Shown here piece after piece: positions 1-8,317 of a DNA stretch of 44,486 nt. The position numbers were made by a program, and so were the translations under genes. The notes under the pieces are model-generated. The model was not told where the DNA came from and searched no databases. It saw only the letters and a list, made by a program, of their open reading frames with translations. Origin of the DNA: Deltaproteobacteria bacterium (GTDB taxonomy: Bacteria; Desulfobacterota; Desulfobaccia; Desulfobaccales; 0-14-0-80-60-11); contig JAKAKP010000100.1 of NCBI GenBank assembly GCA_021813445.1, forward strand, positions 1-44,486, read 5' to 3'. Positions within the stretch are counted from its first letter, which is position 1. Every line of letters starts with the position of its first letter.

Positions 1-2
1 AC

Positions 3-1124
3 ACGACCTTCGGCAGTTTGGCCCTGGGGCTTAACTTGGGGGTTGACTCGCAAAAGGTCCTCGGCATTCCCGGTGGCACCTTCGGCGTCGAATTCGTTGA
101 ATACACCGGGGGTGCGACCAACCCCGCAGCCGGGTCCGTCCAGCTATACGATGGCTTAAACGACGGTCCGCCCCACGTTCGCCAGGAGCTTTACTTACTG
201 TGGTATCATCAGCGACTGTTTAATGACAAATTGATCTTCCAGATTGGCAAGATGAACGCCGCGGGCATTTTTGGCGCGGTTTTGTCACCGGTCCCACTGA
301 CTAACCCCAAACTTCAGGATACCGACATCAGCGTCCTCACCTGGGTGCCGTCGGGTTACAACCCCACCGTGATAAGCAGGATGTCGGTTTGGCCCAACAG
401 CGCTTACGGTGCGGTGGTGCATTTGGCCCCCACCAAGAACCTGTACGCTTCCTACGGCATTTTCGATGGCAACTTCGCCCGGGGAGCGCAGACAGGCCTG
501 ATTTTGGAACCGCGCATCAATAACTACAAGTTTAATGTCGGCGAGTTAGGGGCTTGCTGGCTTCTCGGCGCTAGCCAACTGCCCGGTAGATTCGGGGTCG
601 GAGGCTGGGTGCAGACCGGAGACCTTTTTACAGCCTATCTCACTCATCAAAAGGGCGCTACCGGCTTTTACCTGTTTGCCAATCAGCGCCTCTGGTACCG
701 GCAGCCGGACCTCGATAACTCCGGACTTATCGGCTACCTGCAATTCGCCCACACCAGCGACCATGCGGCGTTTGCCAATAATTATGTCGGCGCCGGTCTC
801 ACCGCCATCAGCCTGTTGCCCGAGTTACTGACGCCCGCGCTACCTAACAATAAGATAAGCGTCGGTATGGCCTGGTCGCAGCTGAATCGTGCACCTTACG
901 CAGGCGCCGTCTTCTTTCCCGATGTGCCGTCAGATTCACTCAGCCTCAGGGCGAGCGAATTAATGCTTCAGATCGCCTTGCAGCCAACTTTCGTCTTTCC
1001 GCTGGGCCAGGGTTACTGGAGCCTCAGTCCGAATGTCGCCTACACCTTTATCCCGACCCCGGGTGAGCGTCCCCACCTCCCGGCCGCCCATCTGCTGACG
1101 GCTCGGATGGTTGTATTGTTCTAA
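3..1124 (+). CDS. OprB-type carbohydrate porin, 5' end outside the window
   Basis: The reading frame is open to the first base, and the residues before the first possible start (TTFGSLALGLNLGVD-like) already look like the OprB family, so the true start lies upstream and only the C-terminal ~373 residues are present. The protein is rich in alternating aromatic and glycine stretches and ends in Phe, as expected of an outer-membrane beta-barrel. OprB-family porins let sugars and other small solutes diffuse across the outer membrane; the substrate here cannot be told. The stop lies about 35 bases before the next gene's likely start, so the two may be co-transcribed. Family assignment is from recognisable sequence style, not a search. 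Confidence 0.75.
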   Translation, partial: TTFGSLALGLNLGVDSQKVLGIPGGTFGVEFVEYTGGATNPAAGSVQLYDGLNDGPPHVRQELYLLWYHQRLFNDKLIFQIGKMNAAGIFGAVLSPVPLTNPKLQDTDISVLTWVPSGYNPTVISRMSVWPNSAYGAVVHLAPTKNLYASYGIFDGNFARGAQTGLILEPRINNYKFNVGELGACWLLGASQLPGRFGVGGWVQTGDLFTAYLTHQKGATGFYLFANQRLWYRQPDLDNSGLIGYLQFAHTSDHAAFANNYVGAGLTAISLLPELLTPALPNNKISVGMAWSQLNRAPYAGAVFFPDVPSDSLSLRASELMLQIALQPTFVFPLGQGYWSLSPNVAYTFIPTPGERPHLPAAHLLTARMVVLF

Positions 1125-1158
1125 CGAGGCTTGGCCTCAGATCATCGAGGAAGGTATA

Positions 1159-2433
1159 TTGGGCGTTGCTCCCCGAATCAAAGAGTCTAATCTCTCTCTG
1201 GAGGTTGTGATCTTACTCATCTTCGGAGTATTCATGCTCCTTTTTGGCCTGCTGCTGTTGGCAATTCACACCGGAAATTTGCCATATAACCAGAACAGCA
1301 AGGATTTCACCTACGGACTTTTTCTGGTCCTGGTCTCTTTTCAGGTTATCACCATGGGTAAGACGCCGTTTGGTGATCTCCGTCGGTCCTGGGCGCTCAT
1401 CATCATGGGCATATGCACGGCCACTCTGGGGATGGCCGCCTGTTTCCTTCCCGGCTACCTTACAGAATATGTCCGCGTGCTGGTGGGAATACTCCTTTTT
1501 GCCGGCGGTATTTCCCTTCTCATACAGCTATCCGTCTCTAAGAAAAAAGCAAGAATGTGGCTGAAGATTGGCGGAATATTCCAGCAACTAACCATTGCCT
1601 GTGGCCTGGTCTATGCGTTAGCAGTTGTTTCAGGTCTGATAACCCTCTTTCCCGGCTTCACCACAGTTCCACAGATTGCAATACTTCTCATTATTTTTGG
1701 AACAAGTTTTTTCTATCTATCTTGGTGTCTTTGGAAGATTGCAAAGTCATATCCTCCTGAAAATCCGAATGACATGACATTGAGTATCCAGAATTCAGAT
1801 AAGGCTGATTCAATAAGGCGGTTCAGATTTTTCCGGGATGCCTCTCTTCCTCACTCGCAGGCAATACTAATCTTGCTAGGAATTCTCTTGGCATTTCTTG
1901 GATTACTGCTCTTTCCGGTAAACCTTGGCGTGCTTCCGTTCTTTCCTGATGGACAGTTTGGTCTGCTGCTGACTATCATGGCCATCCAGATGATGGCCTT
2001 GGGAGAAACCCCGCTGGGCCAGTATAAGCGCTCAGGTTTAATGATAATCATAGGAATCATATTTGCCGCCTTAGGAGCTGTCTCATGTATCGTTCCGGGT
2101 TTGCTGACCGGAATAATTCAAATACTCCTCGGATTCCTGAATATCATGTCAGGAGCCGCATTACTCATCAAACGGTTCCTCCCGAGAGGGCCTGAAATCA
2201 GAACCCCTCCGGAGACCCCGGCTATTGTTCCCCCCATTGTTAAAAAATTGGCGGTTATTCAGACAGTGCTAGCTATCGTGTCCCTAGCCTTTGGTATATC
2301 CATGCTCGTACCGGGTTTCGTTTCAGGTCTGCTTATTGCGGGAATCCTCGTCATCAACGGACTCCTCCTCTTTATATTGGTGTCCTTGCTTCAGAAGGTA
2401 ACCAGAATGCAATTAAGCAGAGAACCATCCTAA
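1159..2433 (+). CDS. DUF308/HdeD-like multi-pass membrane protein with an internal duplication
   Basis: A roughly 424-residue, very hydrophobic protein. Two similar halves are visible: each has a helix pair, then a loop ending in (M/L)G(K/E)TP(F/L)G, then a Ser-(W/G)-(A/L)-x-I-I-x-G-I helix and a PG(Y/L)LT turn. This suggests duplication of a four-helix HdeD/DUF308-like unit with extra C-terminal helices. I chose the TTG at 1159 because GAGGAAGG lies 4-5 bases before it; an earlier TTG at 1111 would overlap the porin and has no such site. It sits between a porin and a DUF362 protein on the same strand, which starts about 20 bases after its stop. Function unknown; HdeD in E. coli is linked to acid resistance, which I would not transfer. 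Confidence 0.7.
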   Translation: MGVAPRIKESNLSLEVVILLIFGVFMLLFGLLLLAIHTGNLPYNQNSKDFTYGLFLVLVSFQVITMGKTPFGDLRRSWALIIMGICTATLGMAACFLPGYLTEYVRVLVGILLFAGGISLLIQLSVSKKKARMWLKIGGIFQQLTIACGLVYALAVVSGLITLFPGFTTVPQIAILLIIFGTSFFYLSWCLWKIAKSYPPENPNDMTLSIQNSDKADSIRRFRFFRDASLPHSQAILILLGILLAFLGLLLFPVNLGVLPFFPDGQFGLLLTIMAIQMMALGETPLGQYKRSGLMIIIGIIFAALGAVSCIVPGLLTGIIQILLGFLNIMSGAALLIKRFLPRGPEIRTPPETPAIVPPIVKKLAVIQTVLAIVSLAFGISMLVPGFVSGLLIAGILVINGLLLFILVSLLQKVTRMQLSREPS

Positions 2434-2454
2434 GATTTTTTGCAGGAGGAAAAG

Positions 2455-4857
2455 ATGAGCGCAGCGCCAGGAGAGTTTTCCAAAGGTGCAGTGGTCGATT
2501 CGCCACTGGGGCAGAAAAAGGTCGATTCCGAGGGAGCACCAATCTGCGGCGTCAGGATGGAGGTCTCCAGGGCCTACCCTGGCGTCCCCGCATTGCTTCA
2601 GAAGGTGATTAACGACAACGATACCGGGGCCTGGACAGAGATAACCGCTAAAATCGATTACATCTATGACCATCTCGATTATTCCTTGGCGGGCTTGGAT
2701 AAGGAAACCGGTTTTGCCGGGGAGGTGCAGGCGCAGATCAAGTCGGGCAAGAAACTCTTGTTCAAGCCCAACCTGGTAAACCCGATGGTCATAGAGCCGA
2801 TGAATCACGGGGAAGACCTGGCAGGCGCGCCCCTCTGCACCGAATGGCCCTTGATAGCCGCGTTGATGCGGTGGTTCCACGACAAGCTGGACATAAGCTA
2901 TCACCAGATGGCCCTGGGGGAAGCGGCCACAGGTGCTTTTCTTACAGCACTTATTTACAGCAAAATCGCCGGCAAGAACATCACCACGGAGGCGGTTTTT
3001 GAGGGGCGAAGTGGCGATTTCTATGGCGGCTGGGGTTTCTACTTTGTTCGCAGATATCTTTCAGAGCGCCATCCCGCCTCCCATCAAGACGATCCCCTGC
3101 AGGGCTACGAAGACAGCATGGCCGGAAGATTTATCCCGCCGGGCCGAGCCACAGACCGGCTGCTGGTCTATGACCTGAACAAGATTCAAGATGAGCCCTC
3201 CAAAGGAAGAACTGTTGCCGTTCCGGATGGGGCCAACTTTAAGGAGATCACTCTGCACAAGGCCATCGTGGGCGGTGATCCCCAGGACCAGGACGACCGC
3301 CAGGACTATCCGGGCTGCGTCTTAGTAAACGTCCCCAAGTTGAAAATCCATTTCTCGGACCTGATAACCAATGCCATCAAGAATCTGGGTATCGGTCTTT
3401 ATCCGACGTTTTGCGCCTCTGGAGGGAGCAAAAGCGAAGCACCGTGGAAGTATTCCTGTCCTTCCGCATCCGTGCCCAGCTATAAAGGCCGGCTGCCGCA
3501 TATGCCCTGGATTCTCAAGATCGATGCGGCCACCAATCTGCCGTTGCAAGATGAAAAGGGCGAATACATCCTGACCAAAACCGCCGGCATACCGGGCACC
3601 CAAGCCGACGTCATCAGGGCGGTTCAGGGCCAGAATGTCTTTATACTACATGTAGTTGACGCCATCGAAATGATCAATATCAGCCATGCCGATGGCACCA
3701 TGGCGGTTAGGGTCCCGGAAGGTTTTATCTGGTCGTCTCTGGACTGCGTGGCCCTGGACCTCTTCTGCGCCCGTTACTGTTTCAAGACCGTGCCCATGCT
3801 GGAAGCCTTGAAGCTCAAGGAGGAGAACGGCTGGCCCACGGAATTCGTCCATCAGGTGCCGGTGGCCAGGATCGAAGGAACGAATATCATCACCGCGGAG
3901 GGGCTCGATTCGCCTCTCTTTAGATATGACCTGTATAAGTACGCGGAACAGAGAGGAGTTGGGCAGCAGAAATACTACGTGGTTGGCCGGGACAATTTGA
4001 CGTCGTCGCCCCTTGCTTCCTTGGCGGGCCATCTGGGCCGGGTAGACCAGGGGAAATTCCTCGAGTTGATAACGAAGACGATGTATTTTAATCCCGGCTG
4101 CATCCTCTGGGACCTGCAAGAGACCATCTTCAGTTATGCCAGGGCGCACGATACCTTGACCGGGTCAACGCTTTTCCAGGAATTCCTGGATGCCTTCGAT
4201 GAGAACCATGACGGCGTGATCGATTACAACGAGAACGGGCGGAAAGGGTTCTGGATGCCGGCCTTCCAGGTATTGACTGATGCCTTTGATCTGCAGCTGA
4301 ACGGAAAATACGGCGCTCTTAAAGGGGGGTTTTATACCGCGGCCAATTATAGTCTCAAACCGGTGCAAAAAGATTGGCATCCGCATGGTCATGATTTTGC
4401 GCGGGAGTATGCCCTGGTGTGGATCGCCAATGTCGCGTTTGGCATGTCGGAATCCGTTGAGGTGAACCCGGATCCTTTTGTGCCGGGGATGACTTGGGGC
4501 CAGGGCAGGTGGCCGAGCTGGCGCTTAGCCACCCATATGTGGTTTACCGGCAATATTTATGGCTCTCCCTCCCCCCAGAGCATCAGCCTCCAATCTCTCT
4601 ACGGCGCGGCTTTCCAATATGCGGACAAAGTTTTCGGGCAAGGAGCCTATACCGGCAGCACAGAGCAAAGTAATCCCGATGCTCTCCATAAATATTTCGA
4701 GGCCCTCTCCAAGGGCTCTCCGGCTCTGGACTTCACCCTTTATGTGCCGGCGGGCTATGGGAGCCTGGATACGGTTAAGATACCTAATGTGGAGGAGACG
4801 GCAGACCCGCAAAAAATCTTCACGGCTCACTTCAACGGCGGACAGGAGGTATGGTGA
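2455..4857 (+). CDS. DUF362-family protein with a C-terminal EF-hand
   Basis: An 800-residue protein starting at ATG 2455, chosen because AGGAGGA lies just upstream. DUF362 hallmarks are an early KPNLVNP strand and a later VNVPKLKIH...NAIKNLGIG segment. Near residue 582 is a canonical 12-residue EF-hand loop (D582, N584, D586, Gly587, D590, E593), which predicts Ca2+ binding. Several DUF362 proteins carry a ferredoxin domain, but no CxxCxxCxxxC motif is present here. The protein is much longer than the usual ~300-400 residues, with a long inserted or appended region of unknown fold. There is no clear signal peptide, so it is probably cytoplasmic. It is followed after about 60 bases by an acetoacetate-decarboxylase-like gene. 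Biochemical role unknown. Confidence 0.75.
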   Translation: MSAAPGEFSKGAVVDSPLGQKKVDSEGAPICGVRMEVSRAYPGVPALLQKVINDNDTGAWTEITAKIDYIYDHLDYSLAGLDKETGFAGEVQAQIKSGKKLLFKPNLVNPMVIEPMNHGEDLAGAPLCTEWPLIAALMRWFHDKLDISYHQMALGEAATGAFLTALIYSKIAGKNITTEAVFEGRSGDFYGGWGFYFVRRYLSERHPASHQDDPLQGYEDSMAGRFIPPGRATDRLLVYDLNKIQDEPSKGRTVAVPDGANFKEITLHKAIVGGDPQDQDDRQDYPGCVLVNVPKLKIHFSDLITNAIKNLGIGLYPTFCASGGSKSEAPWKYSCPSASVPSYKGRLPHMPWILKIDAATNLPLQDEKGEYILTKTAGIPGTQADVIRAVQGQNVFILHVVDAIEMINISHADGTMAVRVPEGFIWSSLDCVALDLFCARYCFKTVPMLEALKLKEENGWPTEFVHQVPVARIEGTNIITAEGLDSPLFRYDLYKYAEQRGVGQQKYYVVGRDNLTSSPLASLAGHLGRVDQGKFLELITKTMYFNPGCILWDLQETIFSYARAHDTLTGSTLFQEFLDAFDENHDGVIDYNENGRKGFWMPAFQVLTDAFDLQLNGKYGALKGGFYTAANYSLKPVQKDWHPHGHDFAREYALVWIANVAFGMSESVEVNPDPFVPGMTWGQGRWPSWRLATHMWFTGNIYGSPSPQSISLQSLYGAAFQYADKVFGQGAYTGSTEQSNPDALHKYFEALSKGSPALDFTLYVPAGYGSLDTVKIPNVEETADPQKIFTAHFNGGQEVW

Positions 4858-4919
4858 CGGGCTGACGGACTCGTCAGCAGGCCGGTTCTGAAAACCCCAC
4901 AAACGTAAGGAGGCCGACC

Positions 4920-5714
4920 ATGTTCAAGTTTGACGACCATAAATGTTACAGGATGCCCGCCCATTTTGGCGGTTTTGACTTTAACCCCGCAGGAACCTAT
5001 TATCGTGATGTGGTCGGAGTATCCTTCACTTGCACCACGGATGGAAACCGGCTGGCCGACTATCTGCCCGAGGGCTTTGAGCTGTTAAGACCGGAATTGC
5101 TCATTATGTATATGCAGGGTCGGGAGATCGAGTGGATGGCGGGGTCAGCTTATAATCTGATCGAGGTTGGCGTCCCGGCCCGCTTCCAGGGGAAACGTGA
5201 TCGAGTGGATGGAGTATTTGCCCTGGTGGTCTGGGAGAATAAAACCACGCCCATCCTGGGAGGACGAGAAGAGACCGGCATCCCGAAAATTTTTGCCGAT
5301 ATCCAGGACCTGCACATAATTCAAAATAACTACTTCACCAATGCCAGCTATGAAGGGAACGCCTTTTTGCGCTTGGAGATGACGGGGGCACAGCCCCTAG
5401 ACGCAGCGCGACTGGCAGAACTTAAAGCCGCAACGGCCGAGAGAGCCTGCTTCGGGTGGCGGTATATTCCCAAGGTTGGAGGTCCGGGAGCGGATTTGAG
5501 CCAGCCCATACTCTATCCCCAGAGCACAGAAGTTAACAGTGCCTGGGTAGGCAAGGGCGCGGTGCAATGGACTCAGCTAAAGTGGGAGCAAAATCCCTCG
5601 CACTGGCACATCATCAAAGCGCTGGCGGAGTTGCCCGTAATTGAGCTGGCCCCGGTGATGATGGTGAAAGGCGTCGGCTGTTTGAAGCCCAATCAGGCGC
5701 GAGTTCTTGAGTAG
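4920..5714 (+). CDS. Acetoacetate decarboxylase family protein
   Basis: 264 residues, the normal length for the ADC family. Family features include the FxxPxxF-like start, YNL(I)E..V central strand and a GREE-TGIPK motif in which Lys123 matches the Schiff-base lysine of the clostridial enzyme. That enzyme has two adjacent lysines; here the second is Ile124, so the classic lysine pair is not kept. Family members decarboxylate or dehydrate beta-keto and related acids through a Schiff base, and some homologues do not use acetoacetate. AAGGAGG precedes the ATG. The next gene is a short-chain dehydrogenase with its own strong ribosome site, so the pair may act on one keto-compound. The true substrate is unknown. 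Confidence 0.8.
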   Translation: MFKFDDHKCYRMPAHFGGFDFNPAGTYYRDVVGVSFTCTTDGNRLADYLPEGFELLRPELLIMYMQGREIEWMAGSAYNLIEVGVPARFQGKRDRVDGVFALVVWENKTTPILGGREETGIPKIFADIQDLHIIQNNYFTNASYEGNAFLRLEMTGAQPLDAARLAELKAATAERACFGWRYIPKVGGPGADLSQPILYPQSTEVNSAWVGKGAVQWTQLKWEQNPSHWHIIKALAELPVIELAPVMMVKGVGCLKPNQARVLE

Positions 5715-5791
5715 TCCACCGCTTGAGCATTGAACCAACGGCAGCCCCCGGTCCTGTCCGGGGACTGACTTGCACCGTAGGAGGACAGCAT

Positions 5792-6598
5792 ATGCAAGTT
5801 GAAGAGTACTTCCGAAGCAAAGGGTGCGTGGTCACCGGCGGCGCCTCGGGCATCGGCTTTGCCCTGACTGAAGCGCTGCTGCAAGCGGGCGCGGTGGTCT
5901 TTATGGCGGACCGGGATACGCAGGCGCTGGCTACTGCGGTGAATCAACTTAGCGCCTACGCCAAACGGATTCATCCCATGACTGTGGACGTGACGAACCA
6001 GGAGCAGGTCCAGCATCTGGTGGAAGAGGCGGCCGCGCGTCATGGCCGCCTAGACGTTCTTTTCAATAACGCCGGCATCGGCGGCACCATGCCGATTGAG
6101 CAAGCAACGCTGGAACATTGGCGCCGCATCATCGACATCAACCTCTGGGGGGTCATCTACGGCGTTCATTACGCCCTGCCGATTATGCGCAAACAGGGCG
6201 GCGGCCACATCGTCAACACCGCCTCCATTGCCGGGCTTATCCCACCGCCGTTCCAAGCCCTGTACTGCGCTACCAAGTATGCGGTGGTCGGCCTCAGCGA
6301 AAGCCTGCGCTTCGAGTTGGCGGACGAGGGTATATATCTCTCCGTGGTGTGCCCTGGAAATGTCGCCACCCCCATCTTTGGGACAGTGAAGCCCCCGGAA
6401 GACGCCATATCCCCAGAGGAGGCCGCGAAGATTACCCTTGAGGGCGTAGCCAATAAACAGGGCATCATCGCTTTGCCTGAAAAATACCGGCAGATTTGGC
6501 GGCGGTACTGGAGCAATCCTGAAGCCGAGGAACGTAGTCTTCTGGATACGGCCCGGCAGCGCCGCAGTGCGTTTCAATCAAAAGGGACGTATTATTAA
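5792..6598 (+). CDS. Short-chain dehydrogenase/reductase (SDR)
   Basis: 268 residues, classical SDR. The nucleotide-binding motif TGGASGIG is at residues 15-22, NNAG at 92-95, and the catalytic set is Asn117, Ser145, Tyr158 and Lys162 (YCATK). Start ATG 5792 is preceded by AGGAGG; an in-frame ATG at 5723 exists but would add 23 residues unlike an SDR N-terminus. The family reduces carbonyls or oxidises alcohols with NAD(P)H. Asp40 after the second strand suggests NAD(H) preference (inference). It lies directly downstream of the ADC-family gene, 77 bases away. A related keto or hydroxy substrate is plausible but not shown. Confidence 0.88.
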   Translation: MQVEEYFRSKGCVVTGGASGIGFALTEALLQAGAVVFMADRDTQALATAVNQLSAYAKRIHPMTVDVTNQEQVQHLVEEAAARHGRLDVLFNNAGIGGTMPIEQATLEHWRRIIDINLWGVIYGVHYALPIMRKQGGGHIVNTASIAGLIPPPFQALYCATKYAVVGLSESLRFELADEGIYLSVVCPGNVATPIFGTVKPPEDAISPEEAAKITLEGVANKQGIIALPEKYRQIWRRYWSNPEAEERSLLDTARQRRSAFQSKGTYY

Positions 6599-6993
6599 GC
6601 CGATGAAAGCTTATCCGCCATTTTTCAAGGCCTACAACAAACACTCATGGCAGGGGGAGGGTGCCAGGGGAGAAGCCTGGAAACCAGGCCTACCGGCTCC
6701 GGGTTATTGAAAACCGGGTATGAGGGAGCCAAAGGCTAATGCAGCCGGTTTATTCTTACATCCGCACGCAAGGGTGCTCTCCCCGGGCGGGACGTTTGCT
6801 CTCGCACCTGCCTAAAGGGGCCTAAAATCAAGATAGTTACTTGCCAAACTTCTCACCCATCATCTGCCCGTGGGAAAAAGCAGATATGACAAAGTTATCT
6901 CTTAAGCCGCTCCATCACCCCTTAAATCCTTTTTAGGTAAAACTTGGGGCAGAAAATCTGGCCCAAGCATTTCAAAAGCTATATTTTTAAGAA
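6599..6993. other. Gene-free stretch with a small REP-like hairpin
   Basis: About 395 bases without a convincing gene. At 6675-6689 GCCTGG and CCAGGC form a hairpin followed by CTACCGG, resembling the hairpins near 9575 and 38902. No strong promoter or terminator was recognised. Confidence 0.5.
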
Positions 6994-8010
6994 ATGTCAC
7001 CAAGTGAACTACCGCTTCCCGAGGCAGTGGAGAAAATCCTCATCTGGCATCAGGGGGCGCTGGGGGACCTGCTCCTGGCGGGCCCGGCCCTGTTGGCGGT
7101 GCGGCGGCATTACCCCCTGGCCCGGATCACGGCGCTGGGCCATCCTGAGCGCTGGGCCCTGCTCACTCCCACCCTCTTTCTGGAGGGGGTCTGGGACAGC
7201 GCCACGGCCGTCTGGGCGCCCTTATTCGTTGAGGATACTCCCCTACCCCCGATGCTCCGGGAGCGCCTGGCCCCTTTCCAGCTGGCCCTGGTCTTCAGCC
7301 CCCGGCCCCACCCTGCCCTGCTGGCCCGCCTGGTCCAAGCCGGCATCGCCGCGGTGCATTGGCTGCCTTCCTTCCCCCTGGCCGGGGAAGACGCGGTGGA
7401 GATGGTCCAGGCTGCGGCTTTGGCCCGCCTGGGCATTGCCCCGGCGGGTGCGGCTTTTCGTCTGCTGATAGGAGATGATTGGGCGGACCAGGCCCCGCGG
7501 TTGTCCGGTCCCGGCCCCTTCCTGGCGGTGGCTCCGGGCAGCGGCCATACCTGCAAAAACTGGCCACTGGGCCACTATTATGAAGCGACCAGGGCCCTGG
7601 CCTGGCAGCACGGCGGGCAAATCATCTGGCTGGCGGGCCCCGCGGAGGAACCGATCCTTCCTTATCTCCAGGGATTGGCCGCGGCCCAGGACCATCTTCT
7701 CTTGGCAAATCTGCCCCTGACCGCGGTGGCCGCCACCCTGGCCCGCTGCCGCCTCTATCTGGGGGGGGACAGCGGCCTGACCCATCTGGCCGCGACCGTG
7801 GGCGTTCCCGGGGTTGTGGCCCTTTTCGGCCCCACTGCTCCCCGGGTCTGGGCCCCCCAGGGCGAAGGCGTCCGGGTTTTGACCGGCCCCTGCCCCCAGA
7901 CCCCTTGCACCCCGGGCAGGGATATAACCTGCACGGAACCTCGCTGCCTGGAATACCTCACGGTGAAGCAGGTTTTGCAAACCGTGACCGCTTTGCTCCA
8001 GGGCAGTTAA
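6994..8010 (+). CDS. Glycosyltransferase family 9 (heptosyltransferase-like)
   Basis: 338 residues with the GT9/ADP-heptose:LPS heptosyltransferase pattern. The N-terminal segment is ILIWHQGALGDLLLAGPAL; the C-terminal nucleotide-sugar half has AVAPGSG near residue 179, GGDSGLTHLAA, and VALFGPTAPRVWAP. These enzymes add heptose to lipid A-core on the cytoplasmic face of the inner membrane. LptD and HldE elsewhere in the window show that LPS is made. The ribosome site before ATG 6994 is weak (TAAGAA). Whether it is WaaC, WaaF or another GT9 cannot be told. It has no same-strand partner and converges with NagZ. Confidence 0.85.
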   Translation: MSPSELPLPEAVEKILIWHQGALGDLLLAGPALLAVRRHYPLARITALGHPERWALLTPTLFLEGVWDSATAVWAPLFVEDTPLPPMLRERLAPFQLALVFSPRPHPALLARLVQAGIAAVHWLPSFPLAGEDAVEMVQAAALARLGIAPAGAAFRLLIGDDWADQAPRLSGPGPFLAVAPGSGHTCKNWPLGHYYEATRALAWQHGGQIIWLAGPAEEPILPYLQGLAAAQDHLLLANLPLTAVAATLARCRLYLGGDSGLTHLAATVGVPGVVALFGPTAPRVWAPQGEGVRVLTGPCPQTPCTPGRDITCTEPRCLEYLTVKQVLQTVTALLQGS

Positions 8011-8165
8011 AATATTTGGTCTGACCCAATTCTGGTTGCAGAATCAGGGCCTCCCGCTCCAGAGAAAGCCTCTCCCTGAATTAAAACCCTTCTTTGGTAC
8101 AATTAATTGAACCGTCAATCCCGGCCCCCCAACCTGACATAACTTTGCAACATATTGTAATTACT

Positions 8166-8183
8166 TTATTATCACGATAATAA
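8166..8183. promoter_or_regulatory. Perfect 8-2-8 palindrome
   Basis: TTATTATC and GATAATAA flank an AC centre, a perfect inverted repeat in AT-rich DNA. It ends 7 bases before a sigma54-like -24 element. It looks like an operator for a dimeric regulator; the regulator is unknown. Confidence 0.45.
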
Positions 8184-8190
8184 CTAAGAC

Positions 8191-8206
8191 TGGCACCAAT
8201 AGTGCA
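8191..8206 (+). promoter_or_regulatory. Sigma54-like promoter (-24/-12)
   Basis: TGGCAC-N5-GTGCA has the invariant GG and GC separated by exactly 10 bases. The -24 half is consensus; the -12 half differs from TTGCA at one base. No gene follows on this strand before the terminator at 8263, so it could drive a small RNA of about 83 nt. Confidence 0.4.
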
Positions 8207-8216
8207 TGTGTTAATA

Positions 8217-8299
8217 GACAGGTTACCCCCGTATACCCCAAACCATATTCTCCTTTCTCCATAAAATGACCGGGCTTCCCCCTCCCGGTCATTTTTTTT
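8217..8299 (+). ncRNA. Candidate small RNA between a sigma54-like promoter and a terminator
   Basis: The predicted start is about 12 bases after the -12 GC and the 3' end is the T-tract of the terminator. The interior contains CTCCTTTCTCC, complementary to Shine-Dalgarno sequences, followed by a strong GC hairpin and U-tail typical of trans-acting sRNAs. This is inference; the hairpin may simply end the two converging genes. Confidence 0.3.
8263..8299. terminator. Strong, probably bidirectional terminator
   Basis: AAAATGACCGGG (8263-8274) pairs perfectly with CCCGGTCATTTT (8284-8295) and is followed by more T. It lies between the converging GT9 and nagZ genes, 19 bases past the nagZ stop. 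Confidence 0.8.
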
Positions 8300-8317
8300 G
8301 TCTGCGGTCCTTTCTAA

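Noticed and set aside
18-1124. Start of the porin at the TTG at position 18
   Set aside because: Family-like residues are encoded before it and the frame is open to the window edge, so the gene begins upstream.
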